Numbered from the stretch's first letter, positions 9,481 through 18,152 are shown. The stretch is DNA of 64,000 nt from Gemella haemolysans ATCC 10379 (GCF_000173915.1 NZ_ACDZ02000013.1:1-64000), one strand, 5' to 3'. The notes: generated by a model not told the origin, from the letters alone. A program made the numbers and translations.

Positions 9481-10788
9481 TTAGTTTCTTTGTCTTGCTA
9501 TTAGTTTTATCGGTGTTCCTTCAAAATTGAATGAATCACGGATTCTATTTTCTAAAAACCTCTCATAAGAGAAGTGCATAAGTTCTGGATAATTCACGAA
9601 GAACACGAATGTCGGTGGATTAATAGCAACTTGCGATGCATAGAAAATATTAAGTCTCTTACCTTTATCTTGAGGTGTTGGATTCATAGAAACAGCATCA
9701 ACAACAATTTCATTAAGTGTTGAACTTTGAACACGACGTTGTCTATTTTCATATGATTCTTTAATTAATGGGAAGATGTTAAATACACGTTGTTTTGTTT
9801 TTGCTGAAACATAGATAATTTTAGCATAATCTAAGTAAGCAAAACTATCACGAATTTTTTCATCAAATTCTTTCATAGTCTTATCATCTTTTGCAATTGC
9901 ATCCCATTTATTAACAACGATAATTACACCTTTTCCAGATTCGTGTGCATATCCTGCAACTTTCTTATCTTGTTCAATAATACCTTCCTCAGCATTAAGA
10001 ACTACTAAGACGACATCTGATCGTTCAATAGCTTTAAGAGAACGAAGTACAGAATACTTCTCACAGCTTTCATATACTTTACCACGTTTTCTAATACCAG
10101 CTGTATCGATTACTACATATTCATCTCCATTGTGCTTGAAATCAGTATCGATTGCATCACGTGTAGTACCAGCGATATCAGATGCAATAACACGTTCTTC
10201 ACCTAAAATCGTATTAATTAAACTAGATTTACCTACATTAGGACGACCGATAAGAGAGAATCTAATTTTGTCATCTTCTTCCTCTTCTTCTAAAACTTTA
10301 AAGTTTTTACAAACTTCATCAAGTAAATCACCGATACCTAGTCCGTGAGATCCAGAAATTGGGAATGGATCTCCAAATCCTAATGAATAGAAATCATAAA
10401 TCATATGATTCATATCAAAGTTATCAATTTTATTTACTGCTAATACAACTGGTTTATCTGTTTTATAAAGTAATCTAGCAACTTCTTCATCATCACTAGT
10501 TACTCCATCACGACCATTTGTTAAGAAAATAATAACATCTGCTTCGTCGATTGCTAGCTCAGCTTGTGCTCTGATTTGTTTTTGGAAAGGAGTATCTTCT
10601 AATTCAATTCCTCCAGTATCTATCATAAAGAATGAGTAATTTAACCATTCTGCTTTTGAGTATATTCTATCACGAGTAACACCTGCTACGTCTTCTACAA
10701 TAGATAGTCTATCACCAATAATTTTATTGAAAATTGTAGATTTACCGACGTTTGGTCTACCTATTATCGCAACTGTTGGTTTTGCCAT
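9481..10788 (-). CDS. der: Ribosome assembly GTPase Der (EngA)
   Basis: Essential double GTPase needed for 50S subunit maturation. Its 435 residues hold two tandem G domains. The first P-loop GRPNVGKST is at residues 10-18, with DTAG-type DTGG and NKID. The second P-loop GRPNVGKSS is near residue 182, with DTAG and NKWD. A KH-like C-terminal domain follows ([20 protein letters not shown]). AGGTAAAAAC precedes the ATG. It is a single gene between two terminators. Confidence 0.98.
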   Translation of the reverse strand: MAKPTVAIIGRPNVGKSTIFNKIIGDRLSIVEDVAGVTRDRIYSKAEWLNYSFFMIDTGGIELEDTPFQKQIRAQAELAIDEADVIIFLTNGRDGVTSDDEEVARLLYKTDKPVVLAVNKIDNFDMNHMIYDFYSLGFGDPFPISGSHGLGIGDLLDEVCKNFKVLEEEEEDDKIRFSLIGRPNVGKSSLINTILGEERVIASDIAGTTRDAIDTDFKHNGDEYVVIDTAGIRKRGKVYESCEKYSVLRSLKAIERSDVVLVVLNAEEGIIEQDKKVAGYAHESGKGVIIVVNKWDAIAKDDKTMKEFDEKIRDSFAYLDYAKIIYVSAKTKQRVFNIFPLIKESYENRQRRVQSSTLNEIVVDAVSMNPTPQDKGKRLNIFYASQVAINPPTFVFFVNYPELMHFSYERFLENRIRDSFNFEGTPIKLIARQRN

Positions 10789-10885
10789 GTTTTTACCTCC
10801 ATATCTTTAAATATTTTTAGTTAAAATAGCAAAGTTTGATAGTTAAAAACTATATTTTAACTACACTCCACTATCTATTTCTACC

Positions 10886-10926
10886 TAAAAAATAAAAGCA
10901 ATAGACAAGCTTATCTACTGCCTTTA
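10886..10926 (-). terminator. Terminator after the S1 protein gene
   Basis: Minus strand: AAAGGCAGTAGA pairs with TCTATTGCTTTT around TAAGCTTG, followed by ATTTTTT. It lies 18 bp after the rpsA stop. Confidence 0.85.
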
Positions 10927-10944
10927 TTTCTTTATTTTTTCAAA

Positions 10945-12153
10945 TTAAAGTTCGATATCTTTAAATTTGTCCCCTAGATTGAATGAAGTATCTCCATCTT
11001 TTAAGTAAGAAGTATCATATTCAACTTCTTCCTTAACTTCTTCTTTAACTGGTTTTTCTAAAAGTTCTTTGATTGATAAAGATAATCTTTCGTTTTCGAA
11101 ATCAAATTCTAAAACTTTTACATTTACTTTATCACCTTTTTTAAGAACGTCTTCTACGTTTGTAACTCTTTCGTGAGAAATTTGAGAAATGTGAACTAAT
11201 CCTTCAACATCTGGTAATACTTCAACAAATGCTCCAAATGCAGTTGTGTTACGAACAACACCTTCTAATGCATCTCCAGCTTTAATTGTAGCACGAGCTA
11301 CTTCCCATTGTGTTGGTAATAAAGTTTTAGCTGAAAGTGAAACTTTTTCATTTTCTTTATCTACAGCGATAACTGCAACTTTAATAGTGTCTCCAACTGA
11401 TAATACATCAGCAACTTTCTCTACACGAGCATGAGAGATTTCTGAGATGTGTAATAATCCATCAACTTCACCGATGTTAACGAATGCACCAAAGTCAGTA
11501 ATACGACTAACTTTACCTTCAATTACATCACCTTCATTAATGTTTCCGTATACTTCAGCTAGTTTTTTAGCTTTTTCTTCTTCTAAAATTACACGTCTGT
11601 TTAAGATAATTTTGTTTTTAGATTTATCTACTTCTTCGATTTTGAATGTGTATTCATTTCCTACAAATTTAGATAAGTCTTTTCTGAATTTAGTGTCAAT
11701 ATATGAACCTGGGATAAATGCACGTAATCCTTCTACGTCAGCTAATAATCCACCTTTAGTTTGTCCAGAAACTGTTGCTTGAATTAATTCTCCGTTTTCG
11801 AATTTTTCAATAATTCCAGCCCATGATAATTCCATTAATTTTTTATATTCAGCATTTTCTAAAATTTTGTGTGATAAGTAGATTACACCAGGTACATCTT
11901 CTGATCTTTTTTCACGATCTGCTCTAATACCAGTTACTTGAGCTTCTACTTCATCACCAACTGATAATACGTCTTCAATGTTTTCAAATGGTTTTCTAGT
12001 AATTTGGTTACGTAAAATTACACAATCATATTGAGCTCCTGCTACATCAACGTATACTTTATCGTTATCGATTTTAGATACTGTACCAGTTACTTTGTCT
12101 CCTTTTTTCAGCATTTCTGAGCTATTTAATAATTCCTCAAATGAAGTTGTCAT
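10945..12153 (-). CDS. rpsA: 30S ribosomal protein S1-like protein, four S1 domains
   Basis: RNA-binding protein of the Gram-positive short S1 family, probably promoting mRNA binding to the 30S subunit. I place the start at ATG 12153 (MTTSFEELLNSSEM), 402 residues. AGGAGG lies 9 nt upstream of it, whereas the upstream in-frame ATG at 12207 has no ribosome site and overlaps the promoter. Four S1 domains start near residues 18, 105, 190 and 276 (GDKVTGTV, GELIQATVSG, GDVIEGKVSRITDFGAFVN, GDALEGVVRNTTAFGAFVE). An acidic tail follows. Whether it is a stable ribosomal component in this group is not known from sequence. Confidence 0.9.
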   Translation of the reverse strand: MTTSFEELLNSSEMLKKGDKVTGTVSKIDNDKVYVDVAGAQYDCVILRNQITRKPFENIEDVLSVGDEVEAQVTGIRADREKRSEDVPGVIYLSHKILENAEYKKLMELSWAGIIEKFENGELIQATVSGQTKGGLLADVEGLRAFIPGSYIDTKFRKDLSKFVGNEYTFKIEEVDKSKNKIILNRRVILEEEKAKKLAEVYGNINEGDVIEGKVSRITDFGAFVNIGEVDGLLHISEISHARVEKVADVLSVGDTIKVAVIAVDKENEKVSLSAKTLLPTQWEVARATIKAGDALEGVVRNTTAFGAFVEVLPDVEGLVHISQISHERVTNVEDVLKKGDKVNVKVLEFDFENERLSLSIKELLEKPVKEEVKEEVEYDTSYLKDGDTSFNLGDKFKDIEL

Positions 12154-12195
12154 TACTTCTAATCCTCCTGTGCTTACAATACATACTATATTAAT

Positions 12196-12224
12196 ATTAT
12201 ACATCAAAAATACAGTTATGTCAT
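12196..12224 (-). promoter_or_regulatory. Promoter of rpsA
   Basis: Minus strand: -35 ATGACA (12219-12224), a 17-bp spacer, and -10 TATAAT (12196-12201), just past the restored trmD stop. Confidence 0.7.
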
Positions 12225-12234
12225 TTATTTTATG

Positions 12235-12965
12235 TTAATTTTTTAATTCTTTTTTTATTTCATCAAGTAATTTGGCTTCTTCTTTACTTAATTCATAGTT
12301 TTCCAGTAGATCTGGTCGTCTAGTTAGCGTTCTTCGTAAACTTTCTTTTTTCTGTAAGTTTCTATGTTTTTATGGTGACCACTTGTCAACACATCAGGAA
12401 CTATCATTCCTTTATAGTCCTTTGGTCTCGTATATTGAGGATATTCTAATAATCCAGTAGAGAATGAATCATCTTTGTGAGATTCTTCTTTACCTAGTAC
12501 ATCAGGAACAAGACGTGCTATACTATCAACCATCGTCATCGCTGCAAATTCTCCACCTGTTAAGATGAAATCACCAATCGATAGTTCATCAGTTACTAAG
12601 AACTCTCTAATTCTTTCATCATAACCTTCATAGTGACCACAGATAAAAATCAAGTGCTCTTCTTCAGAAAGTTCCTCTGCTTTTTTCTGACTAAATCTCT
12701 CACCTTGTGGACAAAGTAAAATTATTCGTGTTTTATCTGTTTTATCTAAACTCTCAACAGCATTAAATATCGGTTCTGGTTTTAATACCATCCCCTGACC
12801 TCCACCGAATGGGTAATCGTCTACTTGGTTATGTTTATTACCAGAAAATTTACGGTAATCGACTATATTTATATCTAATAACTTATTATCTTTTGCTTTT
12901 CCTAAGATTGAATGATTTAATGAATCAAACATATTTGGGAAGAGCGTTAAAATATCAATCTTCAT
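12235..12965 (-). CDS. trmD: tRNA (guanine-N1)-methyltransferase, interrupted by a -1 frameshift
   Basis: SAM-dependent SPOUT enzyme making m1G37 in tRNAs, which guards against frameshifting. The zero frame (start 12965) gives 213 residues ([57 protein letters not shown]) and stops at 12324 after the aberrant tail KVYEER. The missing TrmD C-terminus ([20 protein letters not shown], then [16 protein letters not shown]) is encoded in the -1 frame and ends at TAA 12235. A -1 shift at A AAA AAG (12351-12345) joins the two into 243 residues, the normal size. This is a homopolymer deletion (real or a sequencing error) or true frameshifting. The gene overlaps the rimM stop by one base. Confidence 0.88.
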
Positions 12966-13474
12966 TAGTCAATTAATCCTTCCATAACTTCGATATCAAT
13001 TCTTTTATTAGTAACATCTATTTTTTTAACCACATCTTCAATGTAAGGTATTAAAATTTCTTTACCAGTTTCTGCTTTTATTACCCACACATCATTTGCA
13101 CCAGGAGTAAGGATCTCAGCTATCTCACCTAGTATTTTGTTGTTTTCATCAAACACCTTGCAACCGATAATCTCATGGAAATAAAACTCATTTTCCTCAA
13201 GTTCTCCTATATTATCAGAATCGATTTTGATTTGTAGATTTTTAAATTTTTCTGCTTCTTCTATTGTATCAATCCCTACAAATTTTACTAGAAGATTATT
13301 TTTATGTGTTCTGTAGCTCTCTACAACTACTTCTTTAACAACTTGATTTCCTCTAGTTATTAATAATTCACTACCCTTTTTAAAACGTTGTTCTTCAAAA
13401 TCAGTTGATGAAATTACTTTCACCTCTCCTTTCAAAGAATGAGTATTAACAATTTTTCCTACTTTTAGACGCAT
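12965..13474 (-). CDS. rimM: 16S rRNA processing protein RimM
   Basis: Assembly factor for the head of the 30S subunit; binds S19. It has 169 residues. The N-terminal RimM barrel ([20 protein letters not shown]) is followed by a PRC-barrel with [13 protein letters not shown] and [14 protein letters not shown]. It overlaps trmD by one base (TAATG), giving tight coupling. It starts 31 bp after the phnE stop with an AAGGAG site and no terminator between, so the rimM-trmD pair appears to be transcribed with the phn transporter genes. The usual partner rpsP is absent here. Confidence 0.95.
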   Translation of the reverse strand: MRLKVGKIVNTHSLKGEVKVISSTDFEEQRFKKGSELLITRGNQVVKEVVVESYRTHKNNLLVKFVGIDTIEEAEKFKNLQIKIDSDNIGELEENEFYFHEIIGCKVFDENNKILGEIAEILTPGANDVWVIKAETGKEILIPYIEDVVKKIDVTNKRIDIEVMEGLID

Positions 13475-13505
13475 CTATTTCTCCTTGTTTTAATATTTTC
13501 TTTAA

Positions 13506-15065
13506 TTATTTTTTTACTCTCATTCTGATAAAATATGAGATATTTTCTATAATAATTATCGATAACGATAAACCAATTAATAATGTTGAAATTCTATTCC
13601 AATTTCTATATTCTATATTATTTACAAGTAAATGTCCAATACCACCTGCACCAACCATACCTAAAATAGTTGAATTTTTGATATTTGATTCAAATCTATA
13701 TAAAACTATAGTAACGAATTCAGGGAAGTATCCATTAAATATAATTTTAACATAACTAATAAAACTTCCAAGTCCTAGACTTTTTGTCATCAGTAATACA
13801 TTGTTATTTATTCCTTCTAAGACCTCATTATACATTTTCGTCATAACACCAACTGTATAAATATATAATGCAAAGAAACTACTAATTGCACCAGGACCAA
13901 ATCCTCTAAAAAATATTAATGCCACTATGATTGGTGGAAATGTTCTTAAGATATTGATAACGACTTTTACACCTAATGCTTTATTCTTACCAAAAAGATT
14001 CACCGATGATAAATACGATGTAAATATAGCTGTCACCGCAGCAAAAATCGTGGCACTAAGTGCAATTTCTATACTTACAAAAAGCTCACTAAGCATTTTT
14101 GGAACATACGCTAAATCAGGATTTATTATTCCTCTAGCCAGTACATTTAACTGTTTTAATCCTATGATAAATCTCTCATGTGAAATATTAATGAAATTAG
14201 TAACGTATAAAATACTCCCTACAATAATAAGAGGAATACCAAATTTTACTACATTTCTTCTTAGTAAAAACTTTTCAAAAGTTAACTGAGAGGTATTCTG
14301 TAAATTTCTAAAATAATAACTCACTAAATCAATTACGAAGATTAATATAACAAGAGTAATAATTATTATAGAAACTCTATCATATCTTAAGTGATTTAGC
14401 TCTTGCCATAATCTTTGACCTATTCCACCTGCTCCAACTAATCCTAAGACACTTGCTCCACGGATACTTGATTCTAAAGTTAAAAAGTATACAGAGATAA
14501 CTTGGGGCTTAAGATTAGATAAAATAGCATTCTTATAAATAATAAATTTCGAAGCTCCCAATGATTCCATAGCTTCTAACTGTTTTATCTCGACCTCTTC
14601 AGCATATTCTTTCAATAACTTAGCTGATGTTAGAATATTTATTAAATATATACTCACAAAACCACTAAATACTCCTGTACTGAATAAACTTACTAAGATA
14701 GCGGCAATTATTAGAAATGGCATTGTTCTGAAAATAGAGAATACCGCACTAAATATCTTAGGAATAATCTTAAGTTTAAATAACACATTAGTTAGTATTG
14801 GTAATAATATTAATGTTGTGCATAAAGCTAATATAGATGAAAATAGAGCAATGTTAATTGTTTCTATTATCGGTTGTTTCAATTCAGGTAAAATAGAAAA
14901 ATCTACAGGATACATGCGTCCAAGCAGATTCTGTATCCTTTTAAATCCTAATGAAAAAGTTTTTGTATCATATTGGCTATATGCAATAAAAATAATCAAA
15001 ACAATAAAAGACAACGAAGCTAACTTCGTTATAGATTTTTTAATTATAAAGTTCTTCAAATTCAT
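13506..15065 (-). CDS. phnE: Phosphonate-type ABC transporter permease, two fused permease domains
   Basis: Inner-membrane permease for the PhnCDE import system. At 519 residues it is about twice the length of a normal PhnE. It holds two complete permease units in tandem, residues about 1-260 and 265-519. Each has its own EAA-type cytoplasmic loop (LEAMESLGASKFIIYKNAIL and LLMTKSLGLGSFISYVKIIF) followed by GLVGAGGIGQ or GMVGAGGIGH. One chain can thus supply the whole channel. Its ATG 15065 overlaps phnC by 26 bp with a GGTG site inside phnC. The ligand may be phosphonate, phosphite or another phosphorus compound. Confidence 0.88.
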   Translation of the reverse strand: MNLKNFIIKKSITKLASLSFIVLIIFIAYSQYDTKTFSLGFKRIQNLLGRMYPVDFSILPELKQPIIETINIALFSSILALCTTLILLPILTNVLFKLKIIPKIFSAVFSIFRTMPFLIIAAILVSLFSTGVFSGFVSIYLINILTSAKLLKEYAEEVEIKQLEAMESLGASKFIIYKNAILSNLKPQVISVYFLTLESSIRGASVLGLVGAGGIGQRLWQELNHLRYDRVSIIIITLVILIFVIDLVSYYFRNLQNTSQLTFEKFLLRRNVVKFGIPLIIVGSILYVTNFINISHERFIIGLKQLNVLARGIINPDLAYVPKMLSELFVSIEIALSATIFAAVTAIFTSYLSSVNLFGKNKALGVKVVINILRTFPPIIVALIFFRGFGPGAISSFFALYIYTVGVMTKMYNEVLEGINNNVLLMTKSLGLGSFISYVKIIFNGYFPEFVTIVLYRFESNIKNSTILGMVGAGGIGHLLVNNIEYRNWNRISTLLIGLSLSIIIIENISYFIRMRVKK

Positions 15066-15777
15066 CTTTAGTCACCTTCTCAGAATCTTTATAAAATAAA
15101 ACTTTTCCGTCCTTTAATCCTAAAATCTTTGTACTATATTTTTTCGCTAGATTAACATCGTGAAGATTTATAAGCACTGTTATTCCATTTTCTTCATTTA
15201 ATTTTTTAAATGTATCCATTATGAGTGTCGTATTTTTCTCATCCAAGCTACTTACAGGTTCATCAGCTAGTAAAATCTTTGGGTTTTGAGCCAATGCTTT
15301 AGCAATAGCAACCCTTTGTTTTTGACCACCTGATAAATACTTAGATTTTTTAAAAGCCTCATCCTCTAATCCAACTTGCTTTAAGAATTTAACACCTTCA
15401 TTATATTCTTTTTTTGTATATCCCATTAAAAGATCCAAGATAGATTTTTTTACTAAATAAGGTGTTAAAACATTTTCAACAGTATATAAATTATCAAGTA
15501 CATTATAATCTTGAAATATAAAAGCAATATCTCTTCTAATGTGTTTTAACCTTGATCTATTAAACTGCACTATATTTTCGCTTGCTATATTTATCTCTCC
15601 AGACTGAGGTTTATTTAACAAGTTCAAACAACGCAATAAAGTCGATTTCCCGGCTCCACTTTTTCCTACAATAGCGATAAAATCACCCTTAGGAACTTCA
15701 AATGATATATCGTTTAAAATGTTTTTTCCACCATAATTAAAAATTAGATTTTTTACTTCTAACTTTTTACTCTCCAT
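15040..15777 (-). CDS. phnC: Phosphonate-type ABC transporter ATP-binding protein
   Basis: ATPase subunit of the PhnCDE importer. Its 245 residues contain Walker A GKSGAGKST near residue 38, the signature LSGGQKQR, Walker B ILLADEP and a switch histidine in NLHDVN. The neighbours are the fused permease downstream and, across the tRNA cluster, two PhnD binding proteins. A plausible promoter (CTGAAA, 17 bp, TATAAT) lies near 15850-15890. No phosphonate-degrading enzyme is visible in the window. Confidence 0.9.
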   Translation of the reverse strand: MESKKLEVKNLIFNYGGKNILNDISFEVPKGDFIAIVGKSGAGKSTLLRCLNLLNKPQSGEINIASENIVQFNRSRLKHIRRDIAFIFQDYNVLDNLYTVENVLTPYLVKKSILDLLMGYTKKEYNEGVKFLKQVGLEDEAFKKSKYLSGGQKQRVAIAKALAQNPKILLADEPVSSLDEKNTTLIMDTFKKLNEENGITVLINLHDVNLAKKYSTKILGLKDGKVLFYKDSEKVTKDEFEELYN

Positions 15778-15947
15778 ACTATCACCTCATTATTTTGTAA
15801 TGAACTATAAAATTAAATAATCTATATGATTAGTAAAATTTTATAATTACTATTATATCATTTAAAATAGAATTTTTCAGTATTTTGATTTTACTTTTTT
15901 CCTTTTACTTAAGCTTTTAACTTTTATAAGAAAAATCTTAAAATATA

Positions 15948-15989
15948 AAGCCAAAATAATAAACTCGCCTACGTAAAGTAGACGAGTTT
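15948..15989 (-). terminator. Terminator after the thioredoxin-like gene
   Basis: Minus strand: AAACTCGTCTAC pairs with GTAGGCGAGTTT around a TTTAC loop, followed by ATTATTTT. It lies 6 bp after the stop at 15995. Confidence 0.85.
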
Positions 15990-15994
15990 GATCA

Positions 15995-16342
15995 TTATTT
16001 AATAAAAGTAGTAATTTCTTCAACAGATAAACTAGAATCACATACAACTTTAACTTCTCCTGCTTCAGCTACTAATAAACCTGGTACAGTTCTTACAGAG
16101 TATTTTGCACGTAATGATTCAATACCTGATGCATCTGAGAAATCTTCAGAGTTAAGGAAGAATGCTTCTACTTTATTAGAAACAACTACTTCACTTAATT
16201 TTGGCATAAATCTTCTACAAAATGGGCATGAAGATCTCCCAATAAATAATACAAATTTTTCTTTTGATTCAATTTTTTCTAATGCAGTTTTTGAATCAAT
16301 AACTTTAAAGTTTTCTAAGTGTTGTTCGAATGTTTTTTCCAT
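15995..16342 (-). CDS. Thioredoxin-like protein with CPFC active site
   Basis: Small thiol-disulfide protein of 115 residues with the thioredoxin fold core ([20 protein letters not shown]) and redox pair C39-P-F-C42. The cis-proline region is VRTVPGLLV. It resembles the streptococcal bacteriocin transport accessory group, but nothing near it suggests bacteriocin export. There is no signal peptide, so it should be cytoplasmic. It is a single gene with its own terminator, between the tRNA cluster and phnC. Its partner protein is unknown. Confidence 0.8.
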   Translation of the reverse strand: MEKTFEQHLENFKVIDSKTALEKIESKEKFVLFIGRSSCPFCRRFMPKLSEVVVSNKVEAFFLNSEDFSDASGIESLRAKYSVRTVPGLLVAEAGEVKVVCDSSLSVEEITTFIK

Positions 16343-16449
16343 TTTTTAATCTCCTAATATTTTATAGTTACTATTTTACTCCTCTTTTTATAAATATGCT
16401 AATATTTTGCTTACAAAAGTAAACAAATATGAATTGTAGCTTTACAAAT

Positions 16450-16482
16450 AAAAAAAGAAGTAATGTAAACTTACACTACTTC
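16450..16482 (-). terminator. Terminator of the tRNA operon
   Basis: Minus strand: GAAGTAGTGTAA pairs with TTACATTACTTC around a 2-nt centre, followed by seven T. It lies 20 bp after tRNA-His. Confidence 0.88.
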
Positions 16483-16502
16483 TCTACTTTAATTCAAAAA
16501 AA

Positions 16503-16579
16503 TGGGGCGGCTGAGGGGAATCGAACCCCCGAATGTCGGAACCACAATCCGATGCGTTAACCACTTCGCCACAACCGCC
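16503..16579 (-). tRNA. tRNA-His (GTG)
   Basis: 77 nt including an encoded G-1 opposite C73, the histidine identity pair, and an encoded CCA. The acceptor stem GCGGTTG/CAGCCGC, anticodon loop with GTG, and T-loop GGTTCGATTCC are all intact. It is the last gene of the six-tRNA operon. Confidence 0.95.
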
Positions 16580-16605
16580 AAAATATTAAGTTTAAATAAA
16601 AAAAA

Positions 16606-16678
16606 TGCCTTGAGACAGAGTCGAACTGCCGACACATGGAGCTTCAATCCATTGCTCTACCAACTGAGCTATCAAGGC
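16606..16678 (-). tRNA. tRNA-Phe (GAA)
   Basis: 73 nt. The acceptor GCCTTGA/TCAAGGC and the anticodon stem ATGGA/TCCAT with loop TTGAAGC give anticodon GAA. Discriminator A is followed by T residues, so CCA is not encoded and must be added by the CCA-adding enzyme. Confidence 0.93.
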
Positions 16679-16683
16679 AAAAA

Positions 16684-16759
16684 TGGCGGTCCCGACGGGA
16701 ATCGAACCCGCGATCTCCTGCGTGACAGGCAGGCGTGATAACCGCTACACCACGGGACC
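16684..16759 (-). tRNA. tRNA-Asp (GTC)
   Basis: 76 nt. Acceptor GGTCCCG/CGGGACC, anticodon stem CCTGC/GCAGG with loop CTGTCAC, discriminator G, and CCA encoded. Confidence 0.96.
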
Positions 16760-16789
16760 TAACTCTTATTCTCAATGTATTATTTCAAA

Positions 16790-16864
16790 TGGTGACCCGT
16801 ACGGGATTCGAACCCGTGTTACCGCCGTGAAAGGGCGGTGTCTTAACCACTTGACCAACGGGCC
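16790..16864 (-). tRNA. tRNA-Glu (TTC)
   Basis: 75 nt. Acceptor GGCCCGT/ACGGGTC with one G-T pair, anticodon stem CCGCC/GGCGG with loop CTTTCAC, discriminator A, and CCA encoded. It is the substrate of the GltX encoded at 1026-2489. Confidence 0.96.
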
Positions 16865-16873
16865 AATAAAAAA

Positions 16874-16961
16874 CGGAGCAGGAGGGATTTGAACCCTCGC
16901 GCCGGTTTCCCGACCTACACCCTTAGCAGGGGCGCCTCTTCAGCCTCTTGAGTACTACTCC
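16874..16961 (-). tRNA. tRNA-Ser (GCT)
   Basis: 88 nt, with the long variable arm typical of serine tRNAs. Acceptor GGAGTAG/CTGCTCC, anticodon loop CTGCTAA, discriminator G. CCA is not encoded. Only 2 nt separate it from tRNA-Asn. Confidence 0.95.
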
Positions 16962-16963
16962 AA

Positions 16964-17037
16964 CTCCACAGGCAGGACTCGAACCTGCGACCCTCTGATT
17001 AACAGTCAGATGCTACTACCAACTGAGCTACTGTGGA
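16964..17037 (-). tRNA. tRNA-Asn (GTT)
   Basis: 74 nt. Acceptor TCCACAG/CTGTGGA, anticodon stem TCTGA/TCAGA with loop CTGTTAA, discriminator G, and no encoded CCA. It is the first gene of the tRNA operon, about 30 bp after the -10 box. Confidence 0.95.
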
Positions 17038-17068
17038 TAAATATTTGTGTTCCTAACGAACAATATTT

Positions 17069-17097
17069 ATTATACAAAAGTATTAACATAATGTCAA
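17069..17097 (-). promoter_or_regulatory. Consensus promoter of the tRNA operon
   Basis: Minus strand: -35 TTGACA (17092-17097), a 17-bp spacer, and -10 TATAAT (17069-17074). Both boxes are perfect, as suits a stable-RNA operon. Confidence 0.9.
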
Positions 17098-17109
17098 TAC
17101 TTTTGTATA
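17071..17109. repeat. 14-bp perfect inverted repeat embracing the tRNA promoter
   Basis: TATACAAAAGTATT (17071-17084) and AATACTTTTGTATA (17096-17109) are exact reverse complements separated by 11 bp. The arms overlap parts of both promoter boxes. It may be an operator, or a hairpin acting on transcription that arrives from phnD. Confidence 0.8.
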
Positions 17110-17217
17110 ACTTTTTTTATTATTTTCAATTTTATAATGTTATTTACCTAACAAACGTTGATTTTTCACATTTTATAGCTACTTTTTTATATCTAATCTC
17201 TATATGAAATATCCCTT

Positions 17218-18102
17218 TTATTTAACTTTATTTAAGTCAATGTTCATTTTTTCAGAGATTTTCTCAATAGCTTTATATGCATCATTATTTGGTTCTTCAA
17301 ATCCTGTAATGCTAAATAAATTTGTTAAAATTTGAATTGTTTCTTTATCATTTTGAATCTCTAGTAAAGCTTGTTTTACTTTTTTCTGAGTTTCTTCATC
17401 AAGATTATTAGATGCTACTACTGTTACACCTGGAATCAATTCACTCTTAGCTATAACTTTAACATCTTCTTTTAATGTAGGAAATTCTTTAGTATATTTT
17501 CTTATTACATTTTCATAGCTTGCTACAGCATCTACATCTTTATTTAGTAATAATTGTAAACTTTTATCATGTCCACCACTAAATTGGTATTTAATATCTT
17601 TTTCTAAATCAATACCAGCATCTTTTAGCATTGCCCCTGCGTAAATATAACCTGAAGCTGAAGATGGATCAACAAAAGCAATTTTCTTACCTTTTAGATC
17701 AGCAATACTTTTTATATCAGAATCTTTTCTTACAAAGACTTCTGCAAAGTATCCTGGTTTGCCACTTGTACTTCTACCTACAAGGAGATTTTTTGTATTA
17801 CTTTGTTTATTAGAAAGGACAGCTGAAAATGGTGGAACTAGTCCGAAGTCTACGCTTCCACTACCTATTCCTTCTATAACCCCTATATAGCTACTTGCAG
17901 TAAATACTTCTACCTTCATGCCTAATTTATCACCCAGTGCTTTAGCAAACGGCGTCAAGTCATCTACTAGCTTTTCGCTATTACTACTAGGCACTACACC
18001 TAATTTCAACACTTTTTCTTCTTTTGTTGTACTTTTTTGAGAACAACCAATTAAAGAAAATACCAATAGAAAAGAAAAAATAGTTATTAATATTTTTTTC
18101 AT
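17218..18102 (-). CDS. phnD: Phosphonate-type ABC transporter substrate-binding lipoprotein, copy 1
   Basis: Extracytoplasmic binding protein of the PhnD family, 294 residues. The signal peptide ends in a lipobox (FSLIGC, lipidated C20), so it is tethered to the outer face of the membrane. The mature part has LKLGVVPSSNSEKLVDDLTP, IGSGSVDFGLVPPFSAVLSN and the ligand-pocket motif DPSSASGYIYAG. It is closely similar along its whole length to the protein at 18490-19374, so the pair is a tandem duplication. It probably feeds PhnCE at 13506-15777, which lies beyond the tRNA cluster. It starts with an AGGTAGG site and has its own promoter region. Confidence 0.88.
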   Translation of the reverse strand: MKKILITIFSFLLVFSLIGCSQKSTTKEEKVLKLGVVPSSNSEKLVDDLTPFAKALGDKLGMKVEVFTASSYIGVIEGIGSGSVDFGLVPPFSAVLSNKQSNTKNLLVGRSTSGKPGYFAEVFVRKDSDIKSIADLKGKKIAFVDPSSASGYIYAGAMLKDAGIDLEKDIKYQFSGGHDKSLQLLLNKDVDAVASYENVIRKYTKEFPTLKEDVKVIAKSELIPGVTVVASNNLDEETQKKVKQALLEIQNDKETIQILTNLFSITGFEEPNNDAYKAIEKISEKMNIDLNKVK

Positions 18103-18136
18103 TTTACCTACCTCATATTTGTATATATTTTGTTTT

Positions 18137-18152
18137 TATACCATAGAGTATA
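18137..18152. promoter_or_regulatory. Palindrome upstream of phnD copy 1
   Basis: TATAC-N6-GTATA lies 35 bp before the start. A related palindrome (TATACTATGAGTATA) occupies the matching place before copy 2. It overlaps a TATACT -10-like box, so it could be an operator or just the shared promoter. Confidence 0.4.

Noticed and set aside
13927-14289. Plus-strand open frame of 120 codons inside phnE.
   Set aside because: No ribosome site. It is antisense to a clearly conserved permease, whose coding periodicity explains the open frame.
16502-16892. Plus-strand open frames over the tRNA genes.
   Set aside because: They run antisense through tRNA-His, Phe, Asp and Glu. Their peptides (such as the GIEP and NRTRD type) are the well-known spurious translations of tRNA genes.
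17010-17207. Plus-strand open frame of 65 codons over the tRNA promoter region.
   Set aside because: It begins inside tRNA-Asn antisense, covers the promoter and inverted repeat, and has Phe/Tyr-rich content typical of AT-rich noncoding DNA.
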